A model generated the notes under the pieces. The model was given only the letters and a program-made list of their open reading frames with translations. It did no database searches and was not told the origin of the DNA. The translations under genes and the position numbers were made by a program. A DNA stretch of 64,000 bases from Chromohalobacter sp. 11-W (GTDB lineage Bacteria; Pseudomonadota; Gammaproteobacteria; Pseudomonadales; Halomonadaceae). Location of the stretch: contig NZ_JARANZ010000001.1 of assembly GCF_029889905.1 (NCBI RefSeq), forward strand, positions 186,001-250,000, given 5' to 3'. Positions within the stretch are counted from its first letter, which is position 1. Each line of letters opens with the position of its first letter. Below, piece after piece: positions 44,386 to 51,888 of the stretch.

Positions 44386-46479
44386 TTAGTAAGCGTGGGA
44401 CCAGCGCAATGTGTAGGTGCGCCCACGGCCCTTGAGGTCCCACAGCGACTGGGCGCCATAGGCTTCATAGAAGACGGCGGCACGCTGGCCCCAGATCGTC
44501 ACGTAGTCTTCATCGAGCAGGTTCTCGATGCCCAGGCTGAAAGTGCCGAAGGCCGTGTCCTGACTGGCCGTGGCGTCGACCGTGGTGAAGCCGTCGAGCT
44601 CGTTGCCCGAGGCATCGTCGAGATCGAAAGCGCGGTTAACTTGCAAGCGGGCGCGGGTATCGATGTCCGACCATTCGCCGTAGAGGGTCGCCTGGGGCAT
44701 GCTGGCGTCGGTGACGCTGCTATCCACCCATTCGCCGCCGACCTTTTCCTCGGAGGTCACGGCGTTGAACGTCGAACCGAGCGTCCAGTGTTGACCGAAG
44801 AAGCGCTCGACCTTGCCTTCCACTCCGTAGGTTCTGACGTCCTTGTCGATGGTGGTGACGCCGATCTCGAGATTACCGTCGTTGCTGTAGAGGTAATCGA
44901 TCGCTTTATCCGACCAGCTATAGTAGGCGGCAACCTGCGTCTGCCAGTTGCCACCGTTGAAGCGCCATCCAGTCTCGAGCTGTTGAGTCTTGATGCCGTC
45001 CACAGGATTGTCCGAAATGTCGAAGCTGACTCCACGATAGGCTTTGGCGATATCGGGAATCTCGAAGCCCTGAGTATACGAAAGCCAGGTCTGGTGGCCG
45101 TTGTGGAAGTCGTAAAGGGCCTTGAGATTGAACAGCGAGACATCGTAGCTGTTGGAGCCGCCGTCGTTGCCACCCTGCGGTTCGACCTCGACATCGGTTT
45201 GCTCGAAGCGCGCGCCGCCGGAGAGCTGCAAGTTCGGAGTGAGCTGATAGTCCGCCTGGGCGAATACGGCCAGGGTATCGGCCTGGAACGACGGGTAATA
45301 CGGATCGAGAACGCTGGTCTGGTCGAGTTCCAGACCGCCGTCGGAAGGTGCCAACGTATAACGCTTGGAATCGAACTCCTCGCGGGAGAGATCGAGCCCA
45401 TAGGTCACGCTCAAGGGATCGCTGAGCTGCGCGGTGAACGCCGCCTTGGCGCCGGTCAAGTCGGTGTTCTGCTCCGAGACGGTAAAGGCGCTTCCCCCGG
45501 GGAATGGATTGAAGACCGAGGACTCCTCGCGGTGATAGGCCTGAACGTAGAATTCCTGGCCCAACAGCGCGCGGTGATGGTAGTTAGCATTGAGATACAG
45601 CCGCTCGGTCTCGGGATCGACATCCGAGTCGTAGCCGTCGCGGACCTCGCTCCCCTGGATCTTGTCCGAATACGTCGCGCCGCTATCGTAATTCGGGTAA
45701 TAAAGCCCTTTGTTGCCCGCGTAGGCCGAATCGTAATACTGCGCAGTGACATCGAGGCGTTCATTCTCGCTGATCTTCACGGCGACATTGCCCATGAGAT
45801 CGACGGAACGGTTTTCCTGCAGGCCTGACTGGGCGATGTCCGGCTTGATGATCTCGCCATCGGCATCGTAGAAGGAGCCGTTCTCCTGTACCGCGATGGC
45901 CAGGCGCCCCTGAATGCGTTCGTTGCCGCCCGAGATGGATTGCGCCGCACGTTTGGTGAGATCGTCCGAATCGTTGAAGCCACTGGTCACGCCCAGCTCG
46001 CTCTCGAAGTTGAGACCTTGCTCGCCTTTCTTGGTGACGATGTTGATGATGCCCCCGGTAGCGCCGCCGCCATACAGACTGCTCGCGCCGGACAGGACCT
46101 CGATGCGCGCGATATTGAACGGGTCGATGGAATCGAACTGCCGCGACAGGCTGCGTGAGCTATTCAGCGACACGCCATTGATCATCACCAGCGCATCGCG
46201 CCCTCGGAAGTTCTGTGCATAGTTGGTGCGATTGGTGCTCGAACCGAAGTCGAAGCCAGGAATCAGCCGCCCCAAGGCCGATTTCAAGGACTGCCCTGCG
46301 TTTAATTGCTGCTGGAGCTGGGCTTCATCCACCACCCATGCCGCGCCGGGGATCTGGCTGATCTCCGTGGGCGTACGCGCGCCGACCACCACCATGGTGT
46401 CTTGCGTCTCCTGTGCTTGGGCATGCAGCGCCGAGCCACCGGCCGCCGCGATGAGGCCGAAGGTAAGCGTCTTTTTCAT
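44386..46479 (-). CDS. TonB-dependent receptor, IutA (ferric aerobactin) type
   Basis: The start at 46479 (MKKTLTFGLIAAAGG) follows AAGGGGAT. 697 residues: a signal peptide ending near AQAQET, a TonB-box-like DTMVVVGART, and a plug domain with TNYAQNFRGRDALVMINGVS and RQFDSIDPFNIARIEVLSGA, then SSLYGGGATGGIINIVTKKG, closely like IutA. The beta-barrel ends in RWSHAY. It probably imports a ferric hydroxamate; whether it serves the endogenous siderophore or a foreign one is unknown. Own Fur box upstream and own terminator. Confidence 0.9.
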   Translation of the reverse strand: MKKTLTFGLIAAAGGSALHAQAQETQDTMVVVGARTPTEISQIPGAAWVVDEAQLQQQLNAGQSLKSALGRLIPGFDFGSSTNRTNYAQNFRGRDALVMINGVSLNSSRSLSRQFDSIDPFNIARIEVLSGASSLYGGGATGGIINIVTKKGEQGLNFESELGVTSGFNDSDDLTKRAAQSISGGNERIQGRLAIAVQENGSFYDADGEIIKPDIAQSGLQENRSVDLMGNVAVKISENERLDVTAQYYDSAYAGNKGLYYPNYDSGATYSDKIQGSEVRDGYDSDVDPETERLYLNANYHHRALLGQEFYVQAYHREESSVFNPFPGGSAFTVSEQNTDLTGAKAAFTAQLSDPLSVTYGLDLSREEFDSKRYTLAPSDGGLELDQTSVLDPYYPSFQADTLAVFAQADYQLTPNLQLSGGARFEQTDVEVEPQGGNDGGSNSYDVSLFNLKALYDFHNGHQTWLSYTQGFEIPDIAKAYRGVSFDISDNPVDGIKTQQLETGWRFNGGNWQTQVAAYYSWSDKAIDYLYSNDGNLEIGVTTIDKDVRTYGVEGKVERFFGQHWTLGSTFNAVTSEEKVGGEWVDSSVTDASMPQATLYGEWSDIDTRARLQVNRAFDLDDASGNELDGFTTVDATASQDTAFGTFSLGIENLLDEDYVTIWGQRAAVFYEAYGAQSLWDLKGRGRTYTLRWSHAY

Positions 46480-46547
46480 TAGTATCCCCTTGGTGATGAG
46501 AGTTGTTCTCAAGCAGGGCTTAGGGTACAGAGCAGGGATAAAAACTC

Positions 46548-46566
46548 AATAACAATGATTGTTATT
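46548..46566. promoter_or_regulatory. Fur box upstream of the IutA-like receptor
   Basis: AATAACAATGATTGTTATT is a perfect 9-1-9 palindrome with about 12 of 19 matches to the Fur consensus, 69 bp before the receptor start. Confidence 0.75.
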
Positions 46567-46688
46567 TAGATTATTGTATGGGGGTAGAAGCTAAAGACAG
46601 GCAATAGAAAGCCAGAAGCCAGAGAAACAGAAGAGCGTAAGAAGGAGATAGGCAGTAGTGAAGCCAAACGTAGCGAGCTGCCAAGTGA

Positions 46689-47429
46689 TTACTGGACTGA
46701 GTTCGAAGGAATGGCCACGAGGCTCAACAAGCGTGAGGCTGTCTCGGTATATTGACCTTCGAGCGTCACGCCCGACGCCCAGCCGTCGCAGAGGGTACGA
46801 CGCAATTGCAGCGTGATGTGCCCTGTAACGGGATGCCAGTCGATGAGTGCGGCATCCTGAAAGTAAAAGCGCACACCGATCAAGGGATACAACGCCTTGA
46901 AGAGGCTCTCCTTGCTGGAAAATGCCAGGGTGGTGAACAATGCCTGGGCGTCATGATCGAGCCTTTTACACCAGGCGTGTTCTTCTGGGGTGAGAATCTG
47001 TGGCGCCAAGCGCTCGGCGCGCGCGGGGCTCAATAGCGTTTCCGCATCGAGCCCTAGGCCTTGCCATGCATCACGCGGCGCCGCCATAGCGGCGGCGAAC
47101 CCGCCGCTATGGGTGATGCTGCCTAGTGTGCCCTCGGGCCAACAAGGCGCACGATCAGCCGCAATTCCCGGCACCTCGACACGCCCTGTGGCGGCGTACA
47201 GGGCCTCGCGGGCACAAAGGCGCCCCGCCAGAAACTCGCCCCGGCGCTTGGCGATCGCCGTGGCCAGCCGTGCCGGTAATTCGATGCCTCGGGTGGCAAA
47301 GTCCGCTGCGCACACCGAGGGCGCCGTGAAATTCACCCCGCGCCAGGCGACGCCCGCTAGCGGGCGCGGCCAAGGCCACTGAGTTTGCCAGTCCTGACAA
47401 CCGGCGGGGAGATCGCACACCTCGGGCAT
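46689..47429 (-). CDS. entD: 4'-phosphopantetheinyl transferase (EntD/Sfp type)
   Basis: 246 residues with EntD-type motifs: KRRGEFLAGRLCAREAL near 60, GSITHSGGFAAA near 102, GLDAETL with a Mg-binding Asp, and FSSKESLFKALYPLIG near 168. It transfers phosphopantetheine from CoA to carrier proteins of NRPS, PKS or fatty acid systems. The dfo-type siderophore route uses no carrier protein, so its place next to the receptor is notable. It is 3 bp from the YceI-like gene upstream and 177 bp from the Fur-regulated receptor. Confidence 0.9.
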   Translation of the reverse strand: MPEVCDLPAGCQDWQTQWPWPRPLAGVAWRGVNFTAPSVCAADFATRGIELPARLATAIAKRRGEFLAGRLCAREALYAATGRVEVPGIAADRAPCWPEGTLGSITHSGGFAAAMAAPRDAWQGLGLDAETLLSPARAERLAPQILTPEEHAWCKRLDHDAQALFTTLAFSSKESLFKALYPLIGVRFYFQDAALIDWHPVTGHITLQLRRTLCDGWASGVTLEGQYTETASRLLSLVAIPSNSVQ

Positions 47430-47432
47430 TGC

Positions 47433-48041
47433 TTAGCGGTCCACCAATACAGCATCCAGCTCGACCGGTACCTCGTCATCGATCTGCTGATAGCCGAGTA
47501 GCCCGAGTACGGTACGTGCGGTCTGATTCTGCATGATCGCGCGGCCATCCAGCGACACCGATTCGGCATTGCGCACGTGAATCTCGTGTTCACTGTCCCG
47601 CGTGAAGCGCACCTTCAGTGGCTCCTGCTGCGACGCATCGCCATCCTTCACGCTGAGCATCAGCGTCTCGGTACGGGACTCGCCCACGGGTAGATCGTCA
47701 AGCACTTGGGGATCGAGTTGCGTGACCACCGTGGTCAGCTCGGTATCCGACAGGCTCGACATCCACGGCGGCAGCTCACCCAACTGATCGAGGATGTCGG
47801 TCTGGTTGAGCCGCACCGGCAAGCGTAGCGTGCCATCCTCCGCGATATGCCCGTTCATGCGCTTCAGTGCGTGATGATGCGCCACCTCTGAGCCGGACGA
47901 GGTGATCTCGGTGATCGTCGCCTCGACGCGAGATTTCTCCGGATCCAACTGCCAATCCGCCTGCGCCACGCAAGGCAGCGCGACCACGCCCAATGCCGCC
48001 GCCCAAGCAACACGACGCACCATTCGCTTCATTTGATACAT
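47433..48041 (-). CDS. YceI-like exported protein
   Basis: The start at 48041 (MYQMKRMVRR) has GGAGGG 7 bp upstream; the ATG at 48056 has no ribosome site. 202 residues: a signal peptide ending near CVAQADW, then a YceI-type lipocalin-like beta barrel (WQLDPEKSRVEATITEI, where YceI proteins open WxLDPxHS; AEDGTLRLPVRLNQTDI; VSLDGRAIMQNQTARTVLG). YceI proteins bind long isoprenoids; the ligand here is unknown. The next gene entD starts 3 bp after its stop. Confidence 0.85.
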   Translation of the reverse strand: MYQMKRMVRRVAWAAALGVVALPCVAQADWQLDPEKSRVEATITEITSSGSEVAHHHALKRMNGHIAEDGTLRLPVRLNQTDILDQLGELPPWMSSLSDTELTTVVTQLDPQVLDDLPVGESRTETLMLSVKDGDASQQEPLKVRFTRDSEHEIHVRNAESVSLDGRAIMQNQTARTVLGLLGYQQIDDEVPVELDAVLVDR

Positions 48042-48136
48042 CACCAAACCCTCCATGGGATGGAATCACACTCCAAGGGCCAATCACCCCTAGTCTCGTT
48101 TATCGGCATCCGCTATGATACTGCCCCGTTGCGTCA

Positions 48137-48213
<77 letters not shown>

Positions 48214-48292
48214 TACATATCAAGCGTTTATATCAAATAACGGGCGCATGGTTTTCCCCTAGGGGGCTGCATGGGGGGCTGTTGGTACAACA

Positions 48293-48487
48293 TCATCGTG
48301 CAGATTCCATCTTCTCCAATGCCTGCTCGAACACTACCTTCCTCCATCCCCGCACGCCCGGAGAGTACTCGGTTGGCGGCGGAAAAGTCTTGTATTTTGC
48401 CCACCAGTTGTAAAGCGTCTTGCGGCTAACGCCAATGATGCGCGCGCCTTCCCCGATCCGAATGATCTGGTTCTCACTGTATTTCAT
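48293..48487 (-). CDS. AlpA-like phage regulatory protein
   Basis: The start is placed at ATG 48487, which has GGAG 7 bp upstream (48493 is too close to it). 64 residues with an AlpA/MerR-type helix-turn-helix: NQIIRIGEGARIIGVSRKTLYNWWAKYKTFPPP. AlpA-type proteins activate excision in satellite prophages. The preceding broken HTH gene ends across this start (ATGA overlap), so the two were once coupled. It lies 80 bp from the tRNA. Confidence 0.75.
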   Translation of the reverse strand: MKYSENQIIRIGEGARIIGVSRKTLYNWWAKYKTFPPPTEYSPGVRGWRKVVFEQALEKMESAR

Positions 48488-48489
48488 GC

Positions 48490-48809
48490 TCATTCTCCGT
48501 AGTACCTGGCGCCGCCGGCGTCGTAATCGTCACGCTGACGCTTGCACTTTTGCTCCTAGCGCATCTGACGATGGCGCTCGAAGATCTCGCGGATCCCTTG
48601 TGGTCCTGATGACTCGCCGATAGTGCCGAGGGCGTTGTCGCGCTGCATGCGCAGCAGCGGGATCAGGCCCTCTCCACTGCGCTCTGCTCAAAGCGAAGTG
48701 AGGTGCCGAGTTGCAGGTAACCAATTCGATGCTTGTTTCCGTACACCCAGCCCACACTCATGCCTAAGCGCTGGGCGACCTGTTCGGGTCCGAGTAGCCC
48801 ATCTGGCAT
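48490..48809 (-). pseudogene. HTH control/excisionase-like gene disrupted by a frameshift and an amber codon
   Basis: From ATG 48809, preceded by a perfect AGGAGG, the frame encodes LGPEQVAQRLGMSVGWVYGN, then LQLGTSLRFEQSAVE, an HTH-17-like domain, and hits a stop at 48663. In another frame a good coding stretch continues (IPLLRMQRDNALGTIGES, then GPQGIREIFERHRQMR), is broken by TAG at 48556-48558, and resumes (EQKCKRQRDDYDAGGARYYGE), ending exactly over the AlpA start. Joining the pieces gives a protein of about 105 residues. A short intact 48-residue protein is the alternative reading. Confidence 0.6.
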
Positions 48810-48909
48810 ATCAGCCTCCTGCCTTCTTTTTTCCGCAGCGTTAGCTTGATGAATTATGGATTGTGATAAAGTCGGTACTCTTCTTTTAATGTTCATGGTT
48901 ACGAGTGCA

Positions 48910-49620
48910 ATGGCTAAGCCTACTGATTCCGATTGTTATGTTGAATGTGATGAAACCACCTTGGCTTCTTTAATAAGCCCTAGTGGGCCGGAGGCTACAA
49001 TTGGCTCCCTTCTCGAAAATCTTTCCTCCTACGCTGACGAAAAGACCAAAGAACTCAGTGAAGGCTTGTTGGTTTGTGAAGATCGGCTCAACAAATCAGA
49101 GCTCTCCCGGTCGCTTGTGATTGACCTTGCGTTTGACTTCACTAATGGTCCATGGAAGCTTGAAGAAAAAGCACAGCTCGCTTGGAACTTATCGGTAATA
49201 AAACTCGCTCTTGCTAAGCGTGCACTCAAAGAGGGCTCTGCTGAGCTCGCGTGGGAAGCCTTGGCGTCCGCCAGCTATTATTCGGGCTATTTTGAAGCGG
49301 CAACCTACACATCTGGGTCACCTACTGCACAGCGCTCTGCTAAAGGTGGCAAGAAGAGGGCGGAAAAAGTGGATGAAGCGGTTGTCCTTCTTTCCTGCCT
49401 CGTCAAAAACCAGCTTATAAATAACGCGCCGCGGCGCGGTTGGTCTAATCAACCGGCTACTGTAGAAAAAGTAACCGGCAACCTGCTTCCTCTTATCGAA
49501 GAGTTTAAGTTTCCATTGCCTGATCAGTTTGCCGCTCTCTGTGATATGGTTAATAAGCTCTTTGAGGATAATAAATCTATCAAAGAGGCTTACTTGGTAA
49601 ACAGAGGCAGTAGCCACTAG
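48910..49620 (+). CDS. Hypothetical protein, element cargo
   Basis: 236 residues from ATG 48910, with a weak GAG just upstream; upstream in-frame ATGs at 48856, 48889 and 48895 would run toward the divergent HTH gene. The protein is mostly helical and charged (LENLSSYADEKTKELSEGLL; KLEEKAQLAWNLSVIKLALAKRAL), with alanine-rich helices in the middle and a Lys-rich region (AKGGKKRAEKV). No family recognised. Base composition is lower in GC than the chromosomal genes before the tRNA, in line with transfer. Confidence 0.6.
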   Translation: MAKPTDSDCYVECDETTLASLISPSGPEATIGSLLENLSSYADEKTKELSEGLLVCEDRLNKSELSRSLVIDLAFDFTNGPWKLEEKAQLAWNLSVIKLALAKRALKEGSAELAWEALASASYYSGYFEAATYTSGSPTAQRSAKGGKKRAEKVDEAVVLLSCLVKNQLINNAPRRGWSNQPATVEKVTGNLLPLIEEFKFPLPDQFAALCDMVNKLFEDNKSIKEAYLVNRGSSH

Positions 49621-50005
49621 AGGCGGGATTATTTTCTTAGCAGTTAGGCACTCGCTTGTGCTGTATATCTTGGTAGATATGCCAAGTAGGGAGCCGGAGA
49701 TTCGGGGGTTGCCCGCATCTCTTGGCTCAGACAGCACGTCGAAACCGTGGTCGATTGGTGAAAGCTGCATGATGTGTCTCCTTCTCATTTTGGTTGGGCG
49801 ATGTGTCTGGTCCTTGTCACGATAAGATGACCCAGTGAGAATTCGAACATCACTGCCTAATGTATTTTTTTACGCAGTTGCGCAAACTTGCCGCTCGTTC
49901 AAAGCCGGTGATGCGGTGACGTTCGAAATCGGCGCGAACAACCGGGGCCGTGTGGGGTAGACGTGGCTATCAGAATTAGCAGAGACTGTGATCCAAGGAG
50001 CAGCG
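49621..50005. other. Gap with possible truncated minus-strand gene
   Basis: 385 bp without a clear intact gene. On the minus strand ATG 49770 has a strong AAGGAG and opens with MQLSPIDHGFDVLSEPRD, but the frame then runs antisense into the neighbouring gene to 49318 with no family features. It looks like the 5' end of a lost gene. The rest of the gap shows nothing clear. Confidence 0.35.
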
Positions 50006-50518
50006 ATGAATGCCGTAATCTTTCCTTTGATTCGTTTTTATTCCGAAGAGGGTACCGATCACAAGGGGCGGTCCATTGAAGACATCTGGGCCATGCCATC
50101 CTTCTGGCTGGAACATACCCACGATTACATCCAGTGGTTGTTTCCGATTCCCGAGGCAGGGCGCTTCAATGGTTTTGCGCCGCTATTGGACGAAGAAGCG
50201 CAGATCGTGTTTGCGGAATCTGACGAACTCAGGCAACGCCAGCGTAGATCGCTCGACATGATGCTGGACTTCTTCGGCTTGGTGCGTGAACCGTATGGTA
50301 TCGTGGCCTTGCCTCACCTCAACCCCAGAGAGCATATCTGGCTAAAGCGCGGCGGGCACAACCACCTGCGTATTTCGCGCATGATCCGCAGCCTGTATCT
50401 GTGTCATCAGCCGGAACTGGCCCGTGCTCTTCAGTCCGCCGTGATCGGGATCGGCACGCAGCAGGGCTTCGTGTCGGAGCAGTCGGTGGGTTACTGGCGA
50501 GCGGCGATTGAGGCGTAG
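50006..50518 (+). CDS. Opioid growth factor receptor-related (OGFr conserved region) protein
   Basis: The start at 50006 has AAGGAG 5 bp upstream. 170 residues that match the OGFr conserved region found in many bacteria: LIRFYSEEGTDHKGRSIEDI, FWLEHTHDYIQWLFPIPEAG, FNGFAPLLDEEAQIVFAESD, and LRISRMIRSLYLCHQPELAR near the end. The bacterial function is unknown. It is on the + strand between two unknown genes, with GC similar to the core genome. Confidence 0.85.
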   Translation: MNAVIFPLIRFYSEEGTDHKGRSIEDIWAMPSFWLEHTHDYIQWLFPIPEAGRFNGFAPLLDEEAQIVFAESDELRQRQRRSLDMMLDFFGLVREPYGIVALPHLNPREHIWLKRGGHNHLRISRMIRSLYLCHQPELARALQSAVIGIGTQQGFVSEQSVGYWRAAIEA

Positions 50519-50619
50519 GAAGGCTGATCCCGTCGCCTAAGGCGTGGCCAGCCGCTTCACGGTTGGGCTGGGCTTCGCTCGTCGACTTTGCAGAAACATT
50601 TTAATAATCCGGAGGTAGA

Positions 50620-51207
50620 ATGGCTTACTGGAATGACCCACGTGTCCGGGTGCTGAAAAAATACGGGATTCTGATCGATGCAGAACCCGAGGTACTAGAT
50701 AGCCTGCCGGGCAAGCTGCCACCGGCTGATGGAGACATGACCCTCCATCAGTGGAAGTTGAGTATCTTCGGGGAACCCGTTGACGTGGGCATCTTCTCGC
50801 TGGAGTGGCCTTACGGTAATACCAAGATGAAAACGCTGAATGGCTGGGGCGGCGAATACGTCAAGCAGGTTCTCAGGCACCAGGCGAAGGTCGCTAAGCA
50901 GCGCAAACAAGGAGAACTGGAAGCGTTACAACTGGAACTTGCCGAGGCAGCAGGCAAGGCCCATGTGCCCAAGGAACTACTAGAAGCCGAAGTCGACGAC
51001 CTGGAAGATTCACTGCAACCGTCGGTCAAGGAATTCTTCGCGCGTGAGCTGGAGAAAGTTGATGATGATGTCTCGATGGAGCAGCTACTTCAGAAAATGC
51101 TTCGGTTCATGAACACGGCAGCGGCAGGCTTCGCGCAGTCTCAGCAGCGGATAGAAAAGCTGCAAAAGCGGCTAGATGCCTTGGAACCCGACACGGCTGA
51201 TTGCTAG
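50620..51207 (+). CDS. Hypothetical protein with coiled-coil segments
   Basis: 195 residues. CGGAGG lies 6 bp before the ATG. An N-terminal mixed region (YWNDPRVRVLKKYGILIDAE) leads to long charged helices: KVAKQRKQGELEALQLELAEAAG and a C-terminal SQQRIEKLQKRLDALEP likely to form coiled coil. No family recognised. Its TAG stop overlaps a GTG start of the next small gene by one base, suggesting coupling. Confidence 0.65.
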   Translation: MAYWNDPRVRVLKKYGILIDAEPEVLDSLPGKLPPADGDMTLHQWKLSIFGEPVDVGIFSLEWPYGNTKMKTLNGWGGEYVKQVLRHQAKVAKQRKQGELEALQLELAEAAGKAHVPKELLEAEVDDLEDSLQPSVKEFFARELEKVDDDVSMEQLLQKMLRFMNTAAAGFAQSQQRIEKLQKRLDALEPDTADC

Positions 51208-51473
51208 TGATTGGAAGCAATGACTCGCCTGAAGCGCTAACCACTTTTCTGCTCCGTGACGGCAGCGTCTTGTTGCCGCATCACCACCCGTCGGAACAGC
51301 CCGGTGTGGCGCTCTTCACCGAAGTGAGTGCACGGCTGCAGGATAGTCTGAGCGATGAGGGCTTTGCGGTGGAAATGAATCTGCAGAAGGATGGTTCGCT
51401 CATCACGCTGAAGGTGGGTGAAGAGGACGACGAAGCGCCTGACTTCTCCCCACCCGAGCCGAAGTTACTGTGA
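51207..51473 (+). CDS. Small hypothetical protein
   Basis: 88 residues from GTG 51207, which overlaps the preceding stop (TAGTG); no other start fits better. The product has LLRDGSVLLPHHHPSEQPG and an acidic C-terminal tail (GEEDDEAPDFSPPEP). No family recognised. Coupling to the previous gene suggests a shared role. Confidence 0.5.
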   Translation: MIGSNDSPEALTTFLLRDGSVLLPHHHPSEQPGVALFTEVSARLQDSLSDEGFAVEMNLQKDGSLITLKVGEEDDEAPDFSPPEPKLL

Positions 51474-51500
51474 AGGTTGCCTGTGCCGCTCATGCGGCGT

Positions 51501-51527
51501 TTTATGCCGCACTGACCACGGCATAAA
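51501..51527. repeat. Inverted repeat between two small genes
   Basis: TTTATGCCG and CGGCATAAA are perfect 9-bp arms around a 9-nt spacer, flanked by further GCGGC copies. No T-run follows, so an operator or transcript hairpin is more likely than a terminator. Confidence 0.55.
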
Positions 51528-51566
51528 TGCGGCCCACTGGCCGCTGTGGGCTGCTAGAATCTTGCC

Positions 51567-51851
51567 ATGACCGACTCCGATACCCGCATCCCGATCCCTG
51601 CCTCGACCCGCGCTGAGCTGCTGGCCACGCTGGAAGGCTACGAGCACCTGCTGTTCGAGTCGATGAATCAGCCGGACTACGATGCGCTGCGTACTCTGTA
51701 CGACGCATGGGTCGAGCGGCTGGGCGACTCGCCGAAAGCCATCGCGATCTGCGATGCCCTGAATGACTTCATCGACGCCAACGTCGAAGAGGGCGACGCG
51801 GAGCGGGCCTACTTCGACCTGGTGGCCACGCTGCAGGCCGGTGGCGAGTAG
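51567..51851 (+). CDS. Small hypothetical protein
   Basis: 94 acidic, largely helical residues: STRAELLATLEGYEHLLFES, YDALRTLYDAWVERLG, AICDALNDFIDANVEEGD. No family recognised and no strong ribosome site; a TAGAAT -10-like box lies 8 bp before the ATG, which would give a nearly leaderless message. Convergent with yfjI. Confidence 0.55.
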   Translation: MTDSDTRIPIPASTRAELLATLEGYEHLLFESMNQPDYDALRTLYDAWVERLGDSPKAIAICDALNDFIDANVEEGDAERAYFDLVATLQAGGE

Positions 51852-51888
51852 GGTGGCGTCCACATCAAGAGGCGAGGAGCGACTCAGT

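Noticed and set aside
49827-49856. tRNA T-arm-like stretch with GTTCGAATTC on the minus strand
   Set aside because: No matching acceptor, D-arm or anticodon arm around it; at most a remnant, not a tRNA gene.
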